DNA from: Actinoplanes sp. DH11
GTDB taxonomy: Bacteria > Actinomycetota > Actinomycetes > Mycobacteriales > Micromonosporaceae
DNA length: 64,000 nt
Direction: 5' to 3'
Assembly: GCF_020873875.1 (NCBI RefSeq)
Contig: NZ_JAHWGU010000020.1
Span: 62,001 to 126,000, forward strand
The position numbers and the translations under genes are program-made. A model generated the notes under the pieces. The model was not told the DNA's origin. It was given only the letters and a program-made list of their open reading frames with translations, and ran no database searches. The first letter of the stretch is position 1; every line of letters begins with the position of its first letter. This document shows positions 1 to 12,188 of the stretch, piece after piece.

Positions 1-1
1 G

Positions 2-217
2 ACCAGCGCCAACGAGGCGGTCGGCAAGGCCGGCAAGGACATCTTCATGGGCTACCTCTTCGACACCTGGTACAAGAAGCTCGATGATGAGTCCCGCGCG
101 GCCACGAACGACCTGATGTTCAAGGACTACGACGCCAAGAAGTTCGCGGACCGGATGGAGGCCGCCGCACAGGTGGTCGCCGCCGACTCCTCGGTCACCA
201 AGTTCACCCGCAGCTGA
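2..217 (+). CDS. ngcE: Sugar ABC transporter substrate-binding protein, C-terminal end (NgcE-like), partial
   Basis: Only the last 71 codons are present; the gene begins before the window. The fragment runs through an aromatic-rich helical stretch (MGYLFDTWYKKLDDESR) and ends VTKFTRS, which resembles the C-terminus of the lipoproteins that bind N-acetylglucosamine/diacetylchitobiose in streptomycetes (NgcE). Two permease genes follow directly, 25 bp away, in the order expected for an ngcEFG operon, and this context is the main support for the call. The protein would sit outside the membrane and hand the sugar to the permeases. The sugar specificity is inferred from family resemblance of a short fragment and could be another oligosaccharide. 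Confidence 0.6.
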   Translation, partial: TSANEAVGKAGKDIFMGYLFDTWYKKLDDESRAATNDLMFKDYDAKKFADRMEAAAQVVAADSSVTKFTRS

Positions 218-242
218 GTTCGGACAGGTAGGTAGGCGCGCC

Positions 243-1142
243 ATGCGGCACGGCAGGACACCCTTCATCATCGGCTTTCTTGCCGTGCCGGTGGCGCTCT
301 ACGCCACCTTCGTCGTCGCGGCGTACATCCAGACGTTCCAGTTGGCGTTCACCAACTGGTCCGGCCTGGGGACGATCAAGTACGTCGGCTTCGACAACTT
401 CGAGCGGCTCTGGAACGACGACCTGTTCTGGCGCTCCGTCGGGCACAACCTCTACCTGCTGATCCTGCTGCCGATCATCACGATCGCGATCGCCCTGGTG
501 TTCGCGTTCCTGCTCAACGCGGGCGGCGGTTCGCACGGCGGCAAGACCCGTGGCATCTTCGGCTCCAAGTTCTACCGGGTGATCTTCTTCTTCCCGCAGC
601 TGATGGCGCTCGCCATCGTCGCGGTGATCTTCGGCCGGGTGTTCTCGACGGACGAGAGCGGCATGCTCAACGGCCTCTTCCCGGAGTCGTGGAGCCCGTG
701 GCTGTTCCTGGCCGACGAGCGCTGGGCGCTGACCTGCATCCTGGCCGTGATGGTCTGGCAGGCGGTCGGCTTCTACGTGGTCCTCTTCTCGGCCGGCATG
801 GGCTCGATCGAGCAGGAGGTGTACGAGGCGGCGGCGCTGGACGGCGCCAACCGGATCACGCTCTTCTTCAAGATCACGATCCCGCTGCTCTGGAACACCC
901 TCCAGGTCGCCTGGGTCTATCTCGGCATCGCCGCGTTCGACGCCTTCGCCCTGGTCAACATCATGTCGGTGGACCGCGGCGGGCCGGACGGCGCGACGTC
1001 GGTGCTGGCGATGATGATCTACCGCAACGCCTTCGAGTACTCGCAGGCCGGTTACGCCTCCGCCCTCGGCGTGGCGCTCTTCTTCCTGACCCTGACCTTC
1101 GCCGCGCTGACCCTGCGGGTCACCCGGCGGGAAGCGCACTGA
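243..1142 (+). CDS. ngcF: Sugar ABC transporter permease, MalF type (NgcF-like)
   Basis: A 299-residue integral membrane protein with about six hydrophobic segments. The EAA loop that docks the ATPase is at about residues 194-214 (YEAAALDGANRITLFFK). A purine-rich GGTAGGTAGG stretch lies about 6 nt before the ATG. It follows the binding-protein gene by 25 bp and precedes the second permease by 9 bp, so the three are co-transcribed. It should form the heterodimeric channel with the next gene. No ATPase is encoded in the part of the operon visible here; in relatives a shared MsiK ATPase energises such importers. The assignment to the NgcF rather than another sugar permease branch is inferred. 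Confidence 0.85.
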   Translation: MRHGRTPFIIGFLAVPVALYATFVVAAYIQTFQLAFTNWSGLGTIKYVGFDNFERLWNDDLFWRSVGHNLYLLILLPIITIAIALVFAFLLNAGGGSHGGKTRGIFGSKFYRVIFFFPQLMALAIVAVIFGRVFSTDESGMLNGLFPESWSPWLFLADERWALTCILAVMVWQAVGFYVVLFSAGMGSIEQEVYEAAALDGANRITLFFKITIPLLWNTLQVAWVYLGIAAFDAFALVNIMSVDRGGPDGATSVLAMMIYRNAFEYSQAGYASALGVALFFLTLTFAALTLRVTRREAH

Positions 1143-1151
1143 GGCGTATCG

Positions 1152-2060
1152 ATGACGACTACTGACGTGACCGCGGCACCCGCTGTTCCCCGCCCCCTAG
1201 CGCGCCAGAAACGGGAGAAGCGCGAGTTCGGCGCCCTCAACGGCCTCGCCCACCTCGCCCTGCTGGGCTGGGCGATCGCCACGGCCGGCCCGTTGATCTG
1301 GGTCATCCTGGCCTCGTTCAAGAGCAACACCGAGATCTTCCTGGGCAAGCCGTTCGCGCTGCCGTCGTCGTTCTCCTTCGCGACGTACGCGGACGCCTGG
1401 ACCGAGGCGAACATCGGCCAGTACTTCCTGAACAGTGTCTTCGTGGTGGCGATCGGCACGGCCGGGACGATGCTGTTCGGCTCGATGGCCGCCTACGTGC
1501 TGGCCCGGTACGAGTTCCGCGGCAACCGGTTCCTCTACTACCTGTTCGTCTCCGGCCTGGCGTTCCCCACGTTCATGGCGATCACCCCGCTCTTCTTCAT
1601 CCTGAAGAACCTCGGTCTGATCAACACGTTCACCGGCCTGATCCTGGTGTACATCGCCTACTCGCTGCCGTTCACCGTCTTCTTCCTGGCCGCGTTCTTC
1701 AAGTCGCTGCCGCACGAGATCGACGAGGCGGCCACCGTGGACGGCGCGTCGCACACCCGGAAGTTCTTCCAGATCATGATGCCGATGGCGAAGTCCGGCC
1801 TGATCAGCATCACCATCTTCAACATCGTCGGCCAGTGGAACCAGTACCTGCTGCCCGTCGCGATCATGCAGGGCGCCGGCGCGGACTCTAAGTGGGTGCT
1901 CACCCAGGGCATCGCGAACATCAGCGTGCAGGCCGGCTACCACGCCGAGTGGTCGACGCTCTTCGCGGCGCTCACCCTCACCATCCTGCCGATGATCGTC
2001 GTGTACGCGATCTTCCAGCGGCAGATCCAGGCGGGTCTGACCGCGGGCGCCGTCAAGTAG
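1152..2060 (+). CDS. ngcG: Sugar ABC transporter permease, MalG type (NgcG-like)
   Basis: A 302-residue permease with a short cytoplasmic N-terminus (residues 1-30) and about six membrane segments; the EAA loop is at about residues 191-212 (DEAATVDGASHTRKFFQIMM). It starts 9 bp after the first permease, with a GAGGCG ribosome-binding sequence overlapping the previous stop codon. Together they form the membrane part of a chitobiose/GlcNAc-type importer. The next gene starts 61 bp downstream and is unrelated in function, so the transporter operon probably ends here. Confidence 0.85.
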   Translation: MTTTDVTAAPAVPRPLARQKREKREFGALNGLAHLALLGWAIATAGPLIWVILASFKSNTEIFLGKPFALPSSFSFATYADAWTEANIGQYFLNSVFVVAIGTAGTMLFGSMAAYVLARYEFRGNRFLYYLFVSGLAFPTFMAITPLFFILKNLGLINTFTGLILVYIAYSLPFTVFFLAAFFKSLPHEIDEAATVDGASHTRKFFQIMMPMAKSGLISITIFNIVGQWNQYLLPVAIMQGAGADSKWVLTQGIANISVQAGYHAEWSTLFAALTLTILPMIVVYAIFQRQIQAGLTAGAVK

Positions 2061-2121
2061 TCGCGCGGCCTCCGGCGCGGTCCTCCTCCGGGTTGTCGTA
2101 CCCACGGCGCAGAATGACGGC

Positions 2122-3756
2122 GTGCTGGTAGCGGTACTTCCCGATGGTCGGATGCAGGATCTGCGTGCCGACGGCGGGCCGGCCGGTCCACCCCGACAGG
2201 TGGCCGACCTGCCCGCGACGATTGCCGCCCGGGAGGCCGCCGAGCAGCCACGCTGGGTCTGGTCGGCCACCGCCGACATCTACCCGGTGCTGCTGCGCGC
2301 CGGGGTCCGGGTGGCCCGCTGTCACGACCTCGAGCTCACCGAGGCCCTGCTCCTCGGTCATGCCGGTCACTGGGGCGAGCCACGAGGGGTCGCCGCGGCG
2401 CTCGCCCGGACGCGTGGCCTCCCGGTGCTGCCCGATCCGCCGCGGCACGGCGCCGAGCCGCCGGGCTTCGCGCAGGGCGCGCTCTTCGAGACGGCGCAGG
2501 GTCCGTCGGTGGAGATCCAGGACCTGCTGGAGGTGTACGGGTCTCAGCAGCGCCGCGTCGCCGAGACGGAACATCCCGGTCGCTTCCGGATGCTCGTGGC
2601 GGCCGAGTCGGCCGGCGCGCTCGTCGCCGCCGAGATGGGCCACACCGGGCTGCCGTGGCGCGCCGACATCCACGACCAGCTGCTCCGCGAGCTGCTCGGC
2701 CCGCCGCAGCCGGTCGGGCCGCCCCGCCGGCTCGCCGAGCTGACCGCCGAGATCAACGACGCGTTCGGCGTGCGCGGGCTGCACCCGGACTCCCCGGCCG
2801 AGGTGCTGCGCGCGTTCGGCCGGGCCGGCATCCACGTGCCGAACACCCGGGCCTGGGTGCTGCGCGAGGTCGATCATCCGGCGGTCGCCCCGCTGCTGGA
2901 GTTCAAGGAGCTCTACCGGATCTGGACGGCGCACGGCTGGTCCTGGTGCGAGGCCTGGGTGCGCGACGGCCGCTTCCGCCCGGAGTACGTTCCGGGAGGT
3001 GTCGTCTCCGGCCGGTGGGCGGCCCGGGGCGGCGGCGCCCTCCAGGTCCCCAAGGTGGTCCGCCGGGGCGTGGTGGCCGATCCGGGCTGGCAGTTCGTGG
3101 TCGCCGACGCGGGCCAGCTGGAGCCCCGCGTGCTGGCCGCGGTGTCGGGTGACGCCGGGCTGGCCCGCGCCGCGGCCGCCGGTGACCTCTACGCGGCGCT
3201 GGCGGCCGACTCGTTCGCCGGCGACCGTGCCAAAGCCAAGATCGCGCTGCTCGGCGCGATGTACGGGCAGACCGGCGGCGACGCCCTCCCCGCCCTCGCG
3301 GTGCTGCGGCGGCACTACCCGGTGGCGTTCGAGCATGTGGAGGCGGCCGCCCGGACCGGGGAGACCGGCGGGCTGGTCCGCTCCTGGCTGGGCCGGACGT
3401 GCCCGCCCGCCGCCGGTCCGCGTGACGCGGGGCTGGACCCGCCGGACGACGTCGCCCCGCCGCCCGGCCGGGCGCGCGGGCGATTCACCCGGAACTTCGT
3501 GATCCAGGCGACAGCGGCCGAGTGGGCCCTGGTGATGCTCGCCCTGGTCCGGACGGCCTTGTCGGACATGTCGGCGGAGTTGGTGCTCTTCGTGCACGAC
3601 GAGGTGGTGGTGCACTGCCCGGCCGCCGAAGCCGACACTGTCGTGCGGGTCGTGCACGAGTGCGCGGCCCGCGCCGGCCGGATGCTCTTCGGGGACAGCG
3701 AGGTGCGATTCCCCCTCGACGTCTCAGTGGTTGGTGCCTACGCCGACGCGAAATGA
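2122..3756 (+). CDS. Bifunctional 3'-5' exonuclease/DNA polymerase, family A
   Basis: A 544-residue relative of DNA polymerase I that lacks the 5' nuclease domain. Family A motifs are visible in order: motif A at about D329 (VVADAGQLEPR), motif B around K373-Y381 (AKAKIALLGAMYG) and motif C at H492-D493-E494 (LFVHDEVVVH). The polymerase therefore looks catalytically complete. The N-terminal 250 residues correspond to a degenerate exonuclease-like domain found in the actinobacterial version. Starts with GTG; no Shine-Dalgarno sequence is seen, but CAGAAT lies 6 nt upstream, so the message may be leaderless. It is transcribed alone and ends 115 bp before metH. A role in DNA repair or gap filling is inferred, not shown by context. 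Confidence 0.85.
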   Translation: MLVAVLPDGRMQDLRADGGPAGPPRQVADLPATIAAREAAEQPRWVWSATADIYPVLLRAGVRVARCHDLELTEALLLGHAGHWGEPRGVAAALARTRGLPVLPDPPRHGAEPPGFAQGALFETAQGPSVEIQDLLEVYGSQQRRVAETEHPGRFRMLVAAESAGALVAAEMGHTGLPWRADIHDQLLRELLGPPQPVGPPRRLAELTAEINDAFGVRGLHPDSPAEVLRAFGRAGIHVPNTRAWVLREVDHPAVAPLLEFKELYRIWTAHGWSWCEAWVRDGRFRPEYVPGGVVSGRWAARGGGALQVPKVVRRGVVADPGWQFVVADAGQLEPRVLAAVSGDAGLARAAAAGDLYAALAADSFAGDRAKAKIALLGAMYGQTGGDALPALAVLRRHYPVAFEHVEAAARTGETGGLVRSWLGRTCPPAAGPRDAGLDPPDDVAPPPGRARGRFTRNFVIQATAAEWALVMLALVRTALSDMSAELVLFVHDEVVVHCPAAEADTVVRVVHECAARAGRMLFGDSEVRFPLDVSVVGAYADAK

Positions 3757-3778
3757 GATTTTCGGTATCGTTGAGGCT

Positions 3779-3863
3779 CCGGCCGAGAGGCGCTGCAGCG
3801 GGTCACCCGTCACGCTCGGCCGGTGATCCGACCGAAACAAGGGCGCCTCCGACTTCTCGGAGG
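3779..3863 (+). promoter_or_regulatory. SAH riboswitch controlling metH, with Shine-Dalgarno-sequestering hairpin
   Basis: The 5' leader of metH folds as an S-adenosylhomocysteine aptamer. P1 is a perfect 9-bp helix (3779-3787 with 3815-3823), P2 is CGGG/CCCG (3799-3802 with 3806-3809), and the conserved CGCTGCA joining sequence is at 3791-3797. The pseudoknot pairs 3787/3788-3793 with 3843-3848/3849. The 3' pseudoknot strand overlaps CCTCCGA (3846-3852), which pairs over 7 bp with TCGGAGG (3857-3863), the metH Shine-Dalgarno, around a CTTC loop. Pseudoknot and SD hairpin are mutually exclusive, so ligand binding should free the ribosome-binding site and turn metH on. The aptamer resembles the known ahcY/metH class (Rfam SAH_riboswitch); I inferred the switching from base pairing alone. 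Confidence 0.85.
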
Positions 3864-3870
3864 TGTACCC

Positions 3871-7494
<3,624 letters not shown>

Positions 7495-7510
7495 CCCCAC
7501 CCCACCCCAC

Positions 7511-7544
7511 CCCGCCGACGCGACTACCGGATCGCGTCGGCGGG
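7511..7544 (+). terminator. Terminator of metH
   Basis: A perfect 13-bp inverted repeat, CCCGCCGACGCGA (7511-7523) and its complement (7532-7544), with an 8-nt loop, starts 16 bp after the metH stop. There is no T-run, as is common in actinobacterial terminators. Confidence 0.75.
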
Positions 7545-7695
7545 CTCCCGCCTGGCCCCACGCTCCGCCAGCCGTGTCGGCGGGCTCCCGCCTGCTGCCG
7601 CTTCGCCTCAACCTTTTCGCCCGCTCCCCGCATCGCCTCCTTGCGGTCGCAGTAGCGCTATCCGGCGACCGTGGGCGCGAGCCAGAGTCGGCTGG

Positions 7696-7970
7696 GCTGT
7701 CACTGGTGGTGGTGGGGAGCGCTCTCGGGCAGCCGTGGGTGACAGCTGGTTGGGGTGGCTGTCGTTGGTGGTGGTGGGGAGCGCTCTCGGGTAGCCGTGG
7801 GTGACAGCTGGTTGTGGTGGCTGTCGTTGGTGGTGGTGGGGAGCGCTCTCGGGTAGCCGTGGGTGACAGCTGGTTGTGGTGGCTGTCGTTGGTGGTGGTG
7901 GGGAGCGCTCTCGGGTAGCCGTGGGTGACAGCCGGATGGAGTAGCTGTCGCCGGTGGTCGCGGGGCACTG
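7696..7970. repeat. 62-bp tandem repeat array A (about 4.4 units)
   Basis: Units start at 7696, 7758, 7820 and 7882, each exactly 62 bp, with a partial fifth unit from 7944. Units 2 and 3 are identical. Each contains GTGGGTGACAGC followed about 12 bp later by GCTGTCGTTGGTGG, so GACAGC/GCTGTC can pair within a unit. The array fills most of the gap between metH and the acetyltransferase gene (7495-8005). The same core recurs in array B at 35447-35900. It has no convincing coding potential and no unique spacers, so it is not a CRISPR array. Confidence 0.9.
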
Positions 7971-8005
7971 TAAATCATCGGCGTAGTTGGTCGAGGTGGG
8001 GCAGG

Positions 8006-8482
8006 ATGCCGCCCGTGATTCTTCGCGCCTCGGCAGTCGCTGTGCACCTTCTTGAAGAGGCGGCTCGGCGCTTCACCGGCAATACCGCCGGCGTTGCTCT
8101 GTTCGTGCGGTCTCCGGGAGCCATCGCGTTCATCGCTGTGGATCATCACGAGGTTCAGGGCTGGTGCTGGGGATATCTGCTGGACAGGCCGGACGGAACC
8201 AGCATGCTCTATCTGCACAGGATTGAAGTAGCCGCATCCTGTCGGCGCCAGCGCATCGGCCGCGCGTTGCTGCGGAACTTCCTGGAGACCGGTGCGCAAC
8301 TCGGCGCCGGCAAGATGTTCCTCATCACGGGTGCGGACAACGTGGCCGCACGCCGCCTGTACGAGTCGATGGGAGCAGGCCTCGCAACGCAGGGCCCGAC
8401 GGTGAACTACTGGTTCGCTCTGCCCTCGACACCCGTCAACCCTGGTGACGCTGCACCGGGCGGTGGATCAGCGAGCGAGTGA
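8006..8482 (+). CDS. GNAT-family N-acetyltransferase
   Basis: A 158-residue protein with the GNAT fold. The acetyl-CoA pyrophosphate loop is visible as RRQRIGRALL, preceded by the beta-4 strand LHRIEVAA and followed by the C-terminal GADNVAARRLYESMGA segment. The acceptor cannot be told from sequence; there is some resemblance in motif spacing to AAC(3)-I-type aminoglycoside acetyltransferases, but that is a weak guide. The ATG at 8006 and a GTG at 8015 are both possible starts, and only a weak GGGGCAGG precedes the ATG. It stands alone between repeat array A and the convergent YdjM-like gene. Confidence 0.8.
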   Translation: MPPVILRASAVAVHLLEEAARRFTGNTAGVALFVRSPGAIAFIAVDHHEVQGWCWGYLLDRPDGTSMLYLHRIEVAASCRRQRIGRALLRNFLETGAQLGAGKMFLITGADNVAARRLYESMGAGLATQGPTVNYWFALPSTPVNPGDAAPGGGSASE

Positions 8483-8525
8483 CACGCGTTGCGGAGAAGG
8501 CCGAAGCTGCGGGTTGGTCAGCGGT

Positions 8526-8610
8526 GAGTGGCCGGCAGCGGGTTGATGAGCGGGAGTGGCCGGCAGCGGGTTGATGAGCGGGGAGCGGCCGGCGGTGGGT
8601 TGGTCAGCGG
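8526..8610. repeat. 28-bp direct repeats, three copies
   Basis: A unit beginning GAGTGGCCGGCAGCGGGTTG occurs at 8526 and, identically, at 8554; a diverged third copy begins at 8583 and runs into the stop codon of the minus-strand gene ending at 8604. It lies between two convergent genes and looks like local tandem duplication of the 3' flank. Confidence 0.8.
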
Positions 8611-9425
8611 CTGGCCCAGGAGTCCAGGTTCAGTCGCTCGAGGACTCCGGGGACGAAGAGGCCGGCGATGGAGAGCAGCGAGATCAGGGTGAACGTGGTT
8701 CGCAGGACCACGGTTTCGACCTTGCCGCCGACCTTGACGGCCATGCTGTTCGGGATGCCGATCATGCGCCACATCCGGCGTTTGATCGGAATCGGCCATA
8801 GGATCGGAACGCCGTTCTTAGTGATCATGTCGCCGAGAATGTGGACTATGCAGCCGACGCCGACCGCCAGGCCGAGTAGGGGATAGCCGCGGTCACCGGG
8901 CAGGTTCACGGCGGTGAACCAGGCGATGACACCCGAGCAAATCGTCACGATGACCCAGCCGGCGCGCTCCGCCCACTCGTCGAACAGCCCTCGCAACGCC
9001 AGGCCGGCCATGAAGAAGACGATCCCGACGACCGCCCACTTGCCGTAGTTGGTCGCCAATGCCGTAGTGCCCCAACCGACCAGGGCGCAGAACGGCAGCG
9101 TGTGCGTGAACGTGCGGTGCCCGTGCGAACGCCGCGGGTCACGCTTCAGCTTGGTGGCGGTGTAGACGCCGAGCGAGAACTTCTCCACCACCTCCGAGAC
9201 GAAAAGTGATGCCACGCCGAAGGTGCGGGCGACAGTGGCACCGCCCTGATTGGTGGTCACCTTGCCGGACAGGTCCAGGTCGGGCAGGAGTGCGCCGCCG
9301 GCGCAGACCGCGGTGCCGACCGCCACTTCGAGCGGCGTCTGGCTGAACCCCGTGAAGTGGTCGAGCGCCCAACTGCCGGCCAGCCAGGCGGCCGCGCCCG
9401 AAAGCGCGTGCGACGGACCCATCAT
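8604..9425 (-). CDS. YdjM-like inner-membrane metal-dependent hydrolase
   Basis: A 273-residue polytopic membrane protein of the YdjM/DUF457 type. The conserved polar residues sit at membrane boundaries: N-terminal GPSHALSGAA, central SHGHRTFTHTLPF and C-terminal HILGDMITKNGVPILWP, the pattern that suggests a metal-dependent hydrolase. About six hydrophobic segments are visible. In E. coli the homologue is LexA-regulated; nothing here indicates SOS control. Two adjacent ATG codons (9425 and 9422) follow a GGGAGG sequence; I take the first. Its substrate is unknown. It ends inside a 28-bp direct-repeat patch. Confidence 0.8.
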   Translation of the reverse strand: MMGPSHALSGAAAWLAGSWALDHFTGFSQTPLEVAVGTAVCAGGALLPDLDLSGKVTTNQGGATVARTFGVASLFVSEVVEKFSLGVYTATKLKRDPRRSHGHRTFTHTLPFCALVGWGTTALATNYGKWAVVGIVFFMAGLALRGLFDEWAERAGWVIVTICSGVIAWFTAVNLPGDRGYPLLGLAVGVGCIVHILGDMITKNGVPILWPIPIKRRMWRMIGIPNSMAVKVGGKVETVVLRTTFTLISLLSIAGLFVPGVLERLNLDSWASR

Positions 9426-9535
9426 GTGTTTCGTCCCTCCCCGAACAAACTCGGCCACTGTCGCAGAGGAGGGAACGAAGATCAACGACCGTCGCGGCCA
9501 TGTCGAGGTGGGGTCGGCCACCCGACAGCACCAGC

Positions 9536-9958
9536 TCAGTGACAGACGCGGTGCCGGTAGCTGTAGCGGAATCGATAACGTCCAAAACGTGCGTGCCGGA
9601 TCAGACCGGTGACCAGGAACGCGATCGGGATGACCGGCCAGAAGAACTGCGCGCCGGAGAGCATCCACACTCCGATCAGGACACCCGTGAGAATCAGGAT
9701 GAAACTGGCGTGCCGGACCAGCGAACGGCGTGTCGCGGCGCGTGCCTGTGGCGTGCGGGAGAGGGCGGTGCGGCCGCCGTCGGGGAGATCGGCGGTGAGC
9801 GGTGCCAGCTCATCGCGATAGACGGCCGCGTACGCGTGGGTCAGCCGTTGTTCTCCCTCGGTCAGGTCGAGGCGACCCTCGGCCATCGCCGCGCGCAGGA
9901 GCTCGGCGACATGCTCGCGTTCGGTGTCGGAAGTGCGGTACCGGGTTGTGGGTTGCAT
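9536..9958 (-). CDS. DUF1707 domain membrane protein
   Basis: A 140-residue protein. Residues 7-58 form the actinobacterial DUF1707 domain (RTSDTEREHVAELLRAAMAE), a helical region of unknown function, followed by two membrane segments and a basic C-terminus (RYRFRYSYRHR). An excellent GGAGGAG lies 6 nt upstream of the ATG. It is divergent from the NarL-type kinase at 10392 and separated from it by a 433-bp repeat-rich gap. No enzymatic motif is visible. Confidence 0.85.
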   Translation of the reverse strand: MQPTTRYRTSDTEREHVAELLRAAMAEGRLDLTEGEQRLTHAYAAVYRDELAPLTADLPDGGRTALSRTPQARAATRRSLVRHASFILILTGVLIGVWMLSGAQFFWPVIPIAFLVTGLIRHARFGRYRFRYSYRHRVCH

Positions 9959-9980
9959 GGGTCTCCTCCTTGTTCCTTGG

Positions 9981-10150
9981 TGCGACCTTGCTGCTTGGGT
10001 GCGACTCTGCTGGTGGTGCGACTCTGCTGGTGGTGCGACTCTGCTGGTGGGGTGCGGCCTTGCCGGTTGGTTCCCTCTGGCTGGGTTGGGTGCGGCCTTG
10101 CCGGTTGGTGCGACCCCGCTGATCAGCGCGGCGTTGCCGGTTCGTGCGGC
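9981..10150. repeat. Degenerate short tandem repeats in a 433-bp intergenic gap
   Basis: The gap 9959-10391 contains the leader of the DUF1707 gene and then repeated copies of TGCGACTCTGCTGGTGG with 15-18 bp spacing (clearest at 10000-10055) and diverged GCGGCCTTGCCGGTTGG copies up to about 10150. No gene is supported here; one frame is open through the gap but its codon use is poor and it lacks a start signal. Confidence 0.65.
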
Positions 10151-10378
10151 CGATGCGTCTCCGCTCGCCGGTGCGATCTGCCGACTGCTCGGATGCCATT
10201 CAGCCTCCTCGGCGGAGGGCTGCGGCGCGTCGCCCGGCGGGAGCATCCTGCGGGAGTGCCCGAAGCCGTCGGAGCGCTGCGACGTACGCCCAGGGGAGTA
10301 CGCCGAGGAGGCGGAATGGGCCCGTCGGCGTAATTTTCGAACGCCCGCGCGACGATGCCAGCAGCGTGAACAGTGCCG

Positions 10379-10384
10379 TAGGTT
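10379..10384 (+). promoter_or_regulatory. -10 box for a leaderless sensor kinase mRNA
   Basis: TAGGTT (consensus TANNNT) ends 7 nt before the ATG at 10392, so transcription should start at or next to the A of the start codon. This supports the choice of the far-upstream ATG. Confidence 0.55.
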
Positions 10385-10391
10385 CGGCTGC

Positions 10392-12188
10392 ATGAGGCGT
10401 CCGGTCGGTCTGTCATCGCGGTTCGCAGCCGTGCGTGCCAAGCGGGGCCGGCCTGACTTCTGGCCACCGTGGGCACGGCGTCCGGAGGAGGGCCGGCCGG
10501 TGTTGCACGGGGATGAAGGCGGGGCCGTGCAGGATGAAGCGGACAACCACCGTAGGAACCTGCACGGGCCCACCCGGGCCAGCCACGGCAGAGACGTGCA
10601 TGAGCCCGCCCCGGAAAGCCACGGCAGGGACCCGCACGGGTCCGGCCCGGACAGTCGCGCGTGCGGCAAAGACCCGGACCGGCCCGCTCCGGAAAGCCGC
10701 GCGTGGGACAAGGGCCCGCGCGAGCCCACCCCGGACGGGGCTTCCCGACCTCTGCAGAATGAGGAACTGGGGCGTTCCGGTCCTCGGATGATGTGGGCGT
10801 GGCCGCAGTCGTCCGGCCGGTCCGGCTCCCGGCGTTCTTCTGACCGGGCCAGCCGGCGCGCCGGCTGGCCAGGCCCCGAGGGCTCTGGCTTGACCGACCC
10901 CCGGCATACGGACTGGCCCAATTCTCGGCGCTCTGACTGGCCCAGTTCTCGGCGCTCTGACTGGGCCGGTTCCCGGCGTGCTGGTGGGGGCGGTCCCCGG
11001 CCGCCGTGGGCGCGCCACAAGCGTGCGCACTGGCCGCCCGGCGCCGTCATCGGTGCGGGGATGTTCCATGTGCTCGGTGTCCGGGATGTCGAGGTGCATC
11101 TGGACGCGTGGGTGCTGTTCTACGGGCTGTTGCTGGTCGGCCCGGTCGCGCTGTTCTGGCGGCGGCGTGCCCCGGTCGCCGTGTTCGTGGTGGCCGCGGC
11201 CGCGTCCATCGCCTTCGCGACGATAGGATCGCCGCACTGGTCGTACGCGGTGGCGCCCGTTCTTGCGCTTTTCGGCCTTTCCCGTGCCGGGCGGCACCGG
11301 GCAGCGTTCATCGCCGCGGGGCTGGGGTTCGCGGCCTATCTTCTGGTCACGCTCGTGCTGATGGGGCCGGCCGGGTTGCCGGGGCGCCCACCCGGCCTGC
11401 GGGAGGTGCTGCTCGTGGCGGCGGGGCTCATCGGTGCGGTGGTGGTCGGCGCGGCCGCCAAGGGCCATGCGGAACGGGTTGCTGCCATCGCCAAGGTTCA
11501 GCAGGAGCAGACCCGGGCCCGCGAGGAGCAGGAGCGGCGGCAGGCGTCCGAGGAACGGCTGCGGATCGCGCGCGAGCTGCACGACGTGCTCGGCCATCAT
11601 CTGTCTCTGATCAACGTGCAGGCCGGCGTGGGGCTGCACCTGATGGACAGCCGTCCGGAGCAGGCGCGGGAAGCACTGTCGGCGATCAAGACGGCGAGTG
11701 CGGAGGCGCTGCGGGAGGTGCGTTCGGTGCTGGGCGTGCTGCGCACCGAGGGGGAGGCGGCGCCCCGGCAGCCCGCTCTCGGGCTGAACCGGCTCGAGGA
11801 GCTGACCGCCGATGCGGGCTTCCCGGTCGAAACGGTGATCAACGGCGACCGTCGGGAGTTGCCGGCCGAGGTGGATCGGGCGGCCTACCGGATCGTGCAG
11901 GAGGCACTCACCAATGTGCGGCGGCATGCGGGGCCGGAGCCGCAGGCGCAGGTGGTCGTGGGCTACCTGCCGACGATATTGCACCTGTCGGTGCGGAACT
12001 ACGGTCCGGCCACGAGCCCGGAGCCGGATCCGGAGGGCGAGCGGGGCAGCGGCATCACCGGGATGCGGGCCCGTGTGGAAAGTCTGGGTGGGCGGTTCGA
12101 GGCGGGGCAGCCGGAGTCCGGAGGGTTTCTGGTGACGGTGTTGCTGCCCGCTCCGGCGCTGTCGGGGCCGCGGGAGGAGGAGTTTTGA
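10392..12188 (+). CDS. NarL-family two-component sensor histidine kinase with long repetitive N-terminus
   Basis: A 598-residue kinase. Residues 1-210 are low-complexity, rich in Arg, Ser, Pro and Trp, and include three 8-residue repeats of the form SRRSDWP-x. About five hydrophobic segments follow (about 215-345), then a coiled coil, the HisKA_3 box with phospho-acceptor H397 (RELHDVLGHH) and an ATPase domain (EALTNVRRHAG; GSGITGMRARVE). It phosphorylates the response regulator encoded next, whose start codon overlaps this stop (TTGA). The start is supported by a TANNNT box 7 nt upstream; internal starts near 10789 would remove most of the odd N-terminus and remain possible. The ligand is unknown. 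Confidence 0.85.
   Translation: MRRPVGLSSRFAAVRAKRGRPDFWPPWARRPEEGRPVLHGDEGGAVQDEADNHRRNLHGPTRASHGRDVHEPAPESHGRDPHGSGPDSRACGKDPDRPAPESRAWDKGPREPTPDGASRPLQNEELGRSGPRMMWAWPQSSGRSGSRRSSDRASRRAGWPGPEGSGLTDPRHTDWPNSRRSDWPSSRRSDWAGSRRAGGGGPRPPWARHKRAHWPPGAVIGAGMFHVLGVRDVEVHLDAWVLFYGLLLVGPVALFWRRRAPVAVFVVAAAASIAFATIGSPHWSYAVAPVLALFGLSRAGRHRAAFIAAGLGFAAYLLVTLVLMGPAGLPGRPPGLREVLLVAAGLIGAVVVGAAAKGHAERVAAIAKVQQEQTRAREEQERRQASEERLRIARELHDVLGHHLSLINVQAGVGLHLMDSRPEQAREALSAIKTASAEALREVRSVLGVLRTEGEAAPRQPALGLNRLEELTADAGFPVETVINGDRRELPAEVDRAAYRIVQEALTNVRRHAGPEPQAQVVVGYLPTILHLSVRNYGPATSPEPDPEGERGSGITGMRARVESLGGRFEAGQPESGGFLVTVLLPAPALSGPREEEF

Noticed and set aside
3823..3870. Upstream GTG start for metH
   Set aside because: It lies in riboswitch helix P1; GTG 3871 has a properly spaced GGAGG.
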